From: Paenibacillus oralis
Lineage (GTDB): Bacteria > Bacillota > Bacilli > Paenibacillales > Paenibacillaceae
DNA length: 64,000 bases
Reading direction: 5' to 3'
NCBI RefSeq assembly: GCF_003863965.1
Contig: NZ_RRCN01000001.1
Coordinates: forward strand, 4,174,304 to 4,238,303
The notes beneath the pieces were generated by a model. That model saw only the letters and a list, made by a program, of their open reading frames with translations. It was not told the DNA's origin and made no database searches. Below, in pieces: positions 61,221-64,000 of this stretch. The number at the start of each line of letters is the position of its first letter. Within the stretch, counting starts at the first letter, position 1. A program made the position numbers and the translations under genes.

Positions 61221-61811
61221 TTGCAACCAGTCATCCCCGGGGAAACGACGGATAGGCAAAAAATCGAAGCGCAGATTGAGCGCGTGAAAGCTGGAGACAA
61301 AGAGGCTTACGCTCCCATTATCCTCCAGTTTGAACGGCAGATGTATACGTATTGTTATTACATTTTGCGGAATCACGCGGAAACGGAGGACGCGGTTCAG
61401 GAGATTTTTATCAGGGCCTATATGAATCTTCATCAGTACAGCAATCAAGTTTCGTTTTCCGCCTGGCTGTACAAGGTAGCCTACCATCATTTGATCAATA
61501 TGAAGAAGAAGCAGGGCCGGTTGTTGAAATTGATCGACCGCTGCCAGGAACAGCACCCGGTGCCGGAGATTTCCCCGCATCAGTCGGCGGTAGAGGAACT
61601 ATTAACGTATCTGACGGCGGAGGAACGCCATATTCTGCTGCTCAAGTCGGTAGAACAATACCGTTTTGAGGAGATTGGCGAAGTGATGGGAATCAAGCCG
61701 GCGACCTTGCGCAAGAAGTACGAGCGTATACGCAAAAAGCTGATGGAAAAAGCAACTGAAAAAGGAGTGTTGGCCCATGGGACGTTTGCCGGATCGAGCG
61801 GAGCCCGCTGA
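61221..61811 (+). CDS. ECF-type RNA polymerase sigma factor
   Basis: Sigma-70 family member of 196 residues with region 2 (YAPIILQFERQMYTYCYYILRN, then AETEDAVQEIFIRAYMNLHQY) and region 4 (LTAEERHILLLKSVEQYRFEEIGEVMGIKPATLRKKYERIRKKL). Region 3 is missing, as in ECF factors. The start is TTG at 61221, eight bases after AAAGGAGG; the GTG at 61212 lies inside that site. Its end overlaps the start of a DUF4179 gene by 35 bases, the usual layout for sigma factor and its membrane regulator. Confidence 0.93.
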   Translation: MQPVIPGETTDRQKIEAQIERVKAGDKEAYAPIILQFERQMYTYCYYILRNHAETEDAVQEIFIRAYMNLHQYSNQVSFSAWLYKVAYHHLINMKKKQGRLLKLIDRCQEQHPVPEISPHQSAVEELLTYLTAEERHILLLKSVEQYRFEEIGEVMGIKPATLRKKYERIRKKLMEKATEKGVLAHGTFAGSSGAR

Positions 61812-62979
61812 AATGGAGGCGATCGAGCGAATGATTCGTCATTCGGCGATGCCGAAAACAAGCATGAGCGATGAAATTATGAACAAAATTGGAGAGATGA
61901 ATATGAGCAGAACGAGAAAATACGCTGCAAACAAAGGAAAAGTGTGGAAACGGACCGTAGTCGCCGCTTCGGCCGCCGTTATTCTCGGAGGCGGGATCAT
62001 CGGCTCGGGATTCGTGTCCCCGGCGATGGCGGAGGCTTTAAAGCAAGTTCCGGTGTTCGGTACGATTTTTAAGGGCACCACCGAAGAGGCTGTGAAGGCC
62101 GCGATGGATCAGGGAATCGTCAAAGCCCCGAACCTGAGCGTGACGCATGACGGGGTGACGCTGAAACTGAACGATCTACTGTATGACGGGACAAGACTGT
62201 CCTTTATGCTGGACCGGGAAGGCGTGGATCTTGAGGGGACAGCCTCCCCATACCGGAGAACAGAGGGGGTTATTGTGTATGGTGATGCGCCTAAGGTTGT
62301 TCCCGAGGAAAAGCAGGAGAAGGGCTACGTAAGTAATGTAGATGTCCTTATTAATGGTGAACCGGCACGATTTGGCGGGTTTGGGGATACTGGGAAACGT
62401 GAAAATGCGTACGAAGTCGAGATGTCGGTGGGCGAGAACCCGGAAGTGAACTGGGGCGACGAATTTGAATTGACGATTCGAGCCGAAGTAACGCGGATCG
62501 ACGAGCCGTTTGAATTTAAAGTTCCGGTCAAAATCACGGACAATGCCATCTTACTGCAGCCAAATGCCACCAAAACCTACGAGGATTTCAGTTATACGGT
62601 AAAGCAGCTTAAGCTCACGCCTGTAACAGCCCAGTTGGTCATCGACAGCACCGGGAAGGTGCCGAGATCCGCGGAGCAAACCGGCGATTATATCGCCAGC
62701 ATGATGTATTACGATATTGTCGACGATCAGGGCAACCTGCTGGACCAGAATAAGTTCGGATATTTCCATAGCGAGCCCAAAACCGAATATCATGTTGACG
62801 AGTTGTACAGCCCGTTTAACGGGACGCCGAAGTCAATTACCATCAAACCGTTTACCCTTACGGTAAATAAAAACGACTGGAGCGTTGTCGGACAGGGCAA
62901 AGACAGCAACGGAACTTACAGCCATGGCGACAAAACTTATATCAAAGAACTCGAAGTAACGATTCCGGTTGAGAAATAA
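61777..62979 (+). CDS. DUF4179 protein, likely sigma factor regulator
   Basis: Membrane protein of 400 residues: a cytoplasmic N-terminal part of about 60 residues (MGRLPDRAEPAEMEAIERMI), a membrane helix (VVAASAAVILGGGIIGSGFV), then an extracellular domain with the DUF4179 pattern (VFGTIFKGTTEEAVKAAMDQGI, VTHDGVTLKLNDLLYDGTRLSFML) and a C-terminal beta-rich region. Proteins of this type follow ECF sigma factors in Paenibacillus and probably act as anti-sigma factors or co-sensors. ATG behind AAAGGAG; the gene starts inside the sigma gene. Confidence 0.9.
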   Translation: MGRLPDRAEPAEMEAIERMIRHSAMPKTSMSDEIMNKIGEMNMSRTRKYAANKGKVWKRTVVAASAAVILGGGIIGSGFVSPAMAEALKQVPVFGTIFKGTTEEAVKAAMDQGIVKAPNLSVTHDGVTLKLNDLLYDGTRLSFMLDREGVDLEGTASPYRRTEGVIVYGDAPKVVPEEKQEKGYVSNVDVLINGEPARFGGFGDTGKRENAYEVEMSVGENPEVNWGDEFELTIRAEVTRIDEPFEFKVPVKITDNAILLQPNATKTYEDFSYTVKQLKLTPVTAQLVIDSTGKVPRSAEQTGDYIASMMYYDIVDDQGNLLDQNKFGYFHSEPKTEYHVDELYSPFNGTPKSITIKPFTLTVNKNDWSVVGQGKDSNGTYSHGDKTYIKELEVTIPVEK

Positions 62980-62986
62980 GTGACGA

Positions 62987-63136
62987 ATGGGGCGGTTCTC
63001 GGAGCGAAAGCTCGGAGAATCGCCACAACGGCTTCTAAGTGAGGGGGCGCGGGGAATTTTTCGTGAAGCGGCGAATTTGCTGATCACCGTGGGTATTCTC
63101 GCGTTGATTTTTGCCCTGTTCATCGCCTTTAGATGA
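62987..63136 (+). CDS. Candidate small membrane protein (49 residues)
   Basis: An ATG-started frame, too short for most gene callers, encodes MGRFSERKLGESPQRLLSEG followed by ARGIFREAANLL and ending in a single hydrophobic helix ITVGILALIFALFIAF-R. It begins eight bases after the DUF4179 stop, with only AAGTGA as a possible ribosome site, and ends just before a terminator at 63157-63203, so it would be the last gene of the sigma operon. It could be a small membrane regulator, or a chance open frame; support is the hydrophobic end and operon position. Confidence 0.45.
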   Translation: MGRFSERKLGESPQRLLSEGARGIFREAANLLITVGILALIFALFIAFR

Positions 63137-63156
63137 GGAACTTTAAAAACGGAAGC

Positions 63157-63203
63157 TCCGGAGAGGTAAATGGGGATTAGTCCCTATTAATCTCTCTTTT
63201 TTT
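63157..63203 (+). terminator. Terminator of the sigma factor operon
   Basis: GAGAG..TGGG pairs with CCC..CTCTC (imperfect stem with TAA/TTA inner part) and runs into TTTTTTT. Confidence 0.85.
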
Positions 63204-63248
63204 CAGATAAACGTGGAATTGGACGATTTCAGCGGGGAGCCTTTATTT

Positions 63249-63346
63249 ATGATTGCTGATATAATATGGTGCGGACCATGTAAGACGATCCATAAAGCTG
63301 TGACTGATAGAACTCTTCGCGCTGAAGAGTCTTTTATTTTTTCTAA
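63249..63346 (+). promoter_or_regulatory. Leader region of the MATE gene with a terminator hairpin
   Basis: A stem ACTCTTC-GCGCT-GAAGAGT (63312-63331) followed by CTTTTATTTTTTC is an intrinsic terminator only about 30 bases before the MATE start, so it would work as an attenuator. Upstream, GGGGAG and an ATG at 63249 open a short frame (MIADIIWCGPCKTIHKAVTD) that runs through the hairpin. TATAAT at 63260-63265 is a possible -10 box. Translation-coupled or ligand control of the hairpin is inference. Confidence 0.6.
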
Positions 63347-63373
63347 ATATTTTTATGAAAAAGAAGTGATTAC

Positions 63374-64000
63374 GTGGTTAACGCAGCCATCCGCGCCAAA
63401 ACGCACCGTTTCTTGAACAAACATTTCTCCGCCGAATCGATGGCTTACCGGCAGATTATCGCCTTGATCATTCCGATCCTGATCGACCAGGCGTTTATCG
63501 TCGGACTCAATCTGGTCAACACGGCGATGATCAGCTCCTCCGGCGTCGCCGCGGTCAGCGCCGTCAATATGGTCGATTCGCTGAACATTTTTCTGATCAA
63601 CGTTTTTGTCGGCGTCGCGACCGGGGGCACCGTCGTGGTGGCGCAGTACAAAGGAAACCGGAACGATCAAATGGTATCCAAATCGGCTGCCGGCTCGGTT
63701 TCTTCGGTATTTTTGCTGGCGCTGGCGATCAGCTTGCTGATTATTTTGCTTCATAATCCGACCTTGAACTTGCTGTTTGGTTCCGCGGAGGCCGATGTAT
63801 TCAGTAACGCCAAAACATATCTGATCGGCAGCAGCGTTTCCTTTTGCGGGATTGCGATCGTCGAGGCGGTGTGCGGGGTGCTGCGGGGGATCGGGAGGTC
63901 GCGGGCATCGCTTTTTCTGTCGCTAATCATGAACTTATCTTACGTCCTGCTGAATTTCGTGTTCATTAATCTGGCCGATATGGGAGTGTTCGGGATGACC
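63374..64000 (+). CDS. MATE family efflux transporter (3' end outside window)
   Basis: The visible 209 codons encode five to six hydrophobic segments of a MATE-type sodium/proton drug antiporter. The N-terminal block reads SMAYRQIIALIIPILIDQAFIVGLNLVNTAMISSSGVAAVSAVNMV, the typical first two helices, and VFVGVATGGTVVVAQYKGNRN follows helix 2. The start is taken as GTG at 63374 with a weak AAGAAGTGA site; an ATG at 63440 is possible. A terminator hairpin just upstream suggests its transcription is attenuated. No termination codon is reached. Confidence 0.9.
   Translation, partial: MVNAAIRAKTHRFLNKHFSAESMAYRQIIALIIPILIDQAFIVGLNLVNTAMISSSGVAAVSAVNMVDSLNIFLINVFVGVATGGTVVVAQYKGNRNDQMVSKSAAGSVSSVFLLALAISLLIILLHNPTLNLLFGSAEADVFSNAKTYLIGSSVSFCGIAIVEAVCGVLRGIGRSRASLFLSLIMNLSYVLLNFVFINLADMGVFGMT

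Noticed and set aside
63140..63345. Known riboswitch class (purine, TPP, guanidine, preQ1, fluoride) before the MATE gene
   Set aside because: I could not find the conserved core of any class; only a terminator hairpin and short ORF are clear.

Overview
The window looks like a chromosomal segment of an endospore-forming Bacillota, most likely Paenibacillus or a close relative. The evidence is an alpha/beta small acid-soluble spore protein, a surface protein with SLH domains, an LTA-synthase-type sulfatase, a squalene-hopene-type cyclase, the Gram-positive hemE-hemH-hemY order, moderately high G+C genes with strong GGAGG-type ribosome binding sites, and many TTG or GTG starts. Genus is inferred from gene content; nothing was searched.

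Layout. 1-6.2 kb: the end of phoU, then polA, mutM, coaE, a membrane-anchored lytic transglycosylase, a spore protein on the other strand and nrdR. 6.2-10 kb: the phosphate uptake operon pstS-pstC-pstA-pstB behind a good PhoP-box promoter. 10-19 kb: a DedA membrane protein, a WYL regulator, a sugar ABC importer (two permeases and a lipoprotein, no ATPase) and a 697-residue P-loop/HTH regulator. 19-23 kb: a 1162-residue SLH surface protein and two tRNA genes (Lys-CTT, Ala-GGC). 23-31 kb: small conserved genes (Dabb, HepT-like, YtxH-like, HesB-like, DUF1450), glutamate racemase, TraX-like, and a PadR regulator with a SEDS (FtsW/RodA) protein that carries an N-terminal HAAS-like domain. 31-43 kb: a CE7 esterase, TetR-SDR-EFR1 operon, LTA synthase, an rRNA methyltransferase, an O-methyltransferase, a divergent HxlR/MFS pair, a cupin and a GT8 glycosyltransferase. 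43-51 kb: TetR-ApbE-FMN-binding operon, the triterpene cyclase, an alanyl-tRNA editing protein and an MFS exporter. 51-64 kb: hemE-hemH-hemY, a CapA-like protein, a glycerophosphodiesterase/FAH/DUF92 cluster, an ABC-F ATPase, an ECF sigma factor with a DUF4179 partner, and the start of a MATE exporter that runs off the window.

The most unusual feature is in the gaps between genes. At least nine intergenic regions hold the same roughly 140-200 bp architecture: two copies of an arm of about 25-30 nt set about 50 bp apart, followed by two inverted copies set about 51 bp apart. The arms come in four sequence types (cores GGACAC, GGTTGT, AGCGG plus an A/T run, and TGCAAAAGTGCA), yet the spacing is held and all arms within one element belong to one type. 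This is read directly from the sequence; I do not recognise it as a named family. Other points worth a second look are a candidate attenuator with a short leader ORF before the MATE gene, a HesB-like protein with His where Cys ligands usually sit, a flavinylation gene pair, and matching palindromes in regulator-gene promoters.
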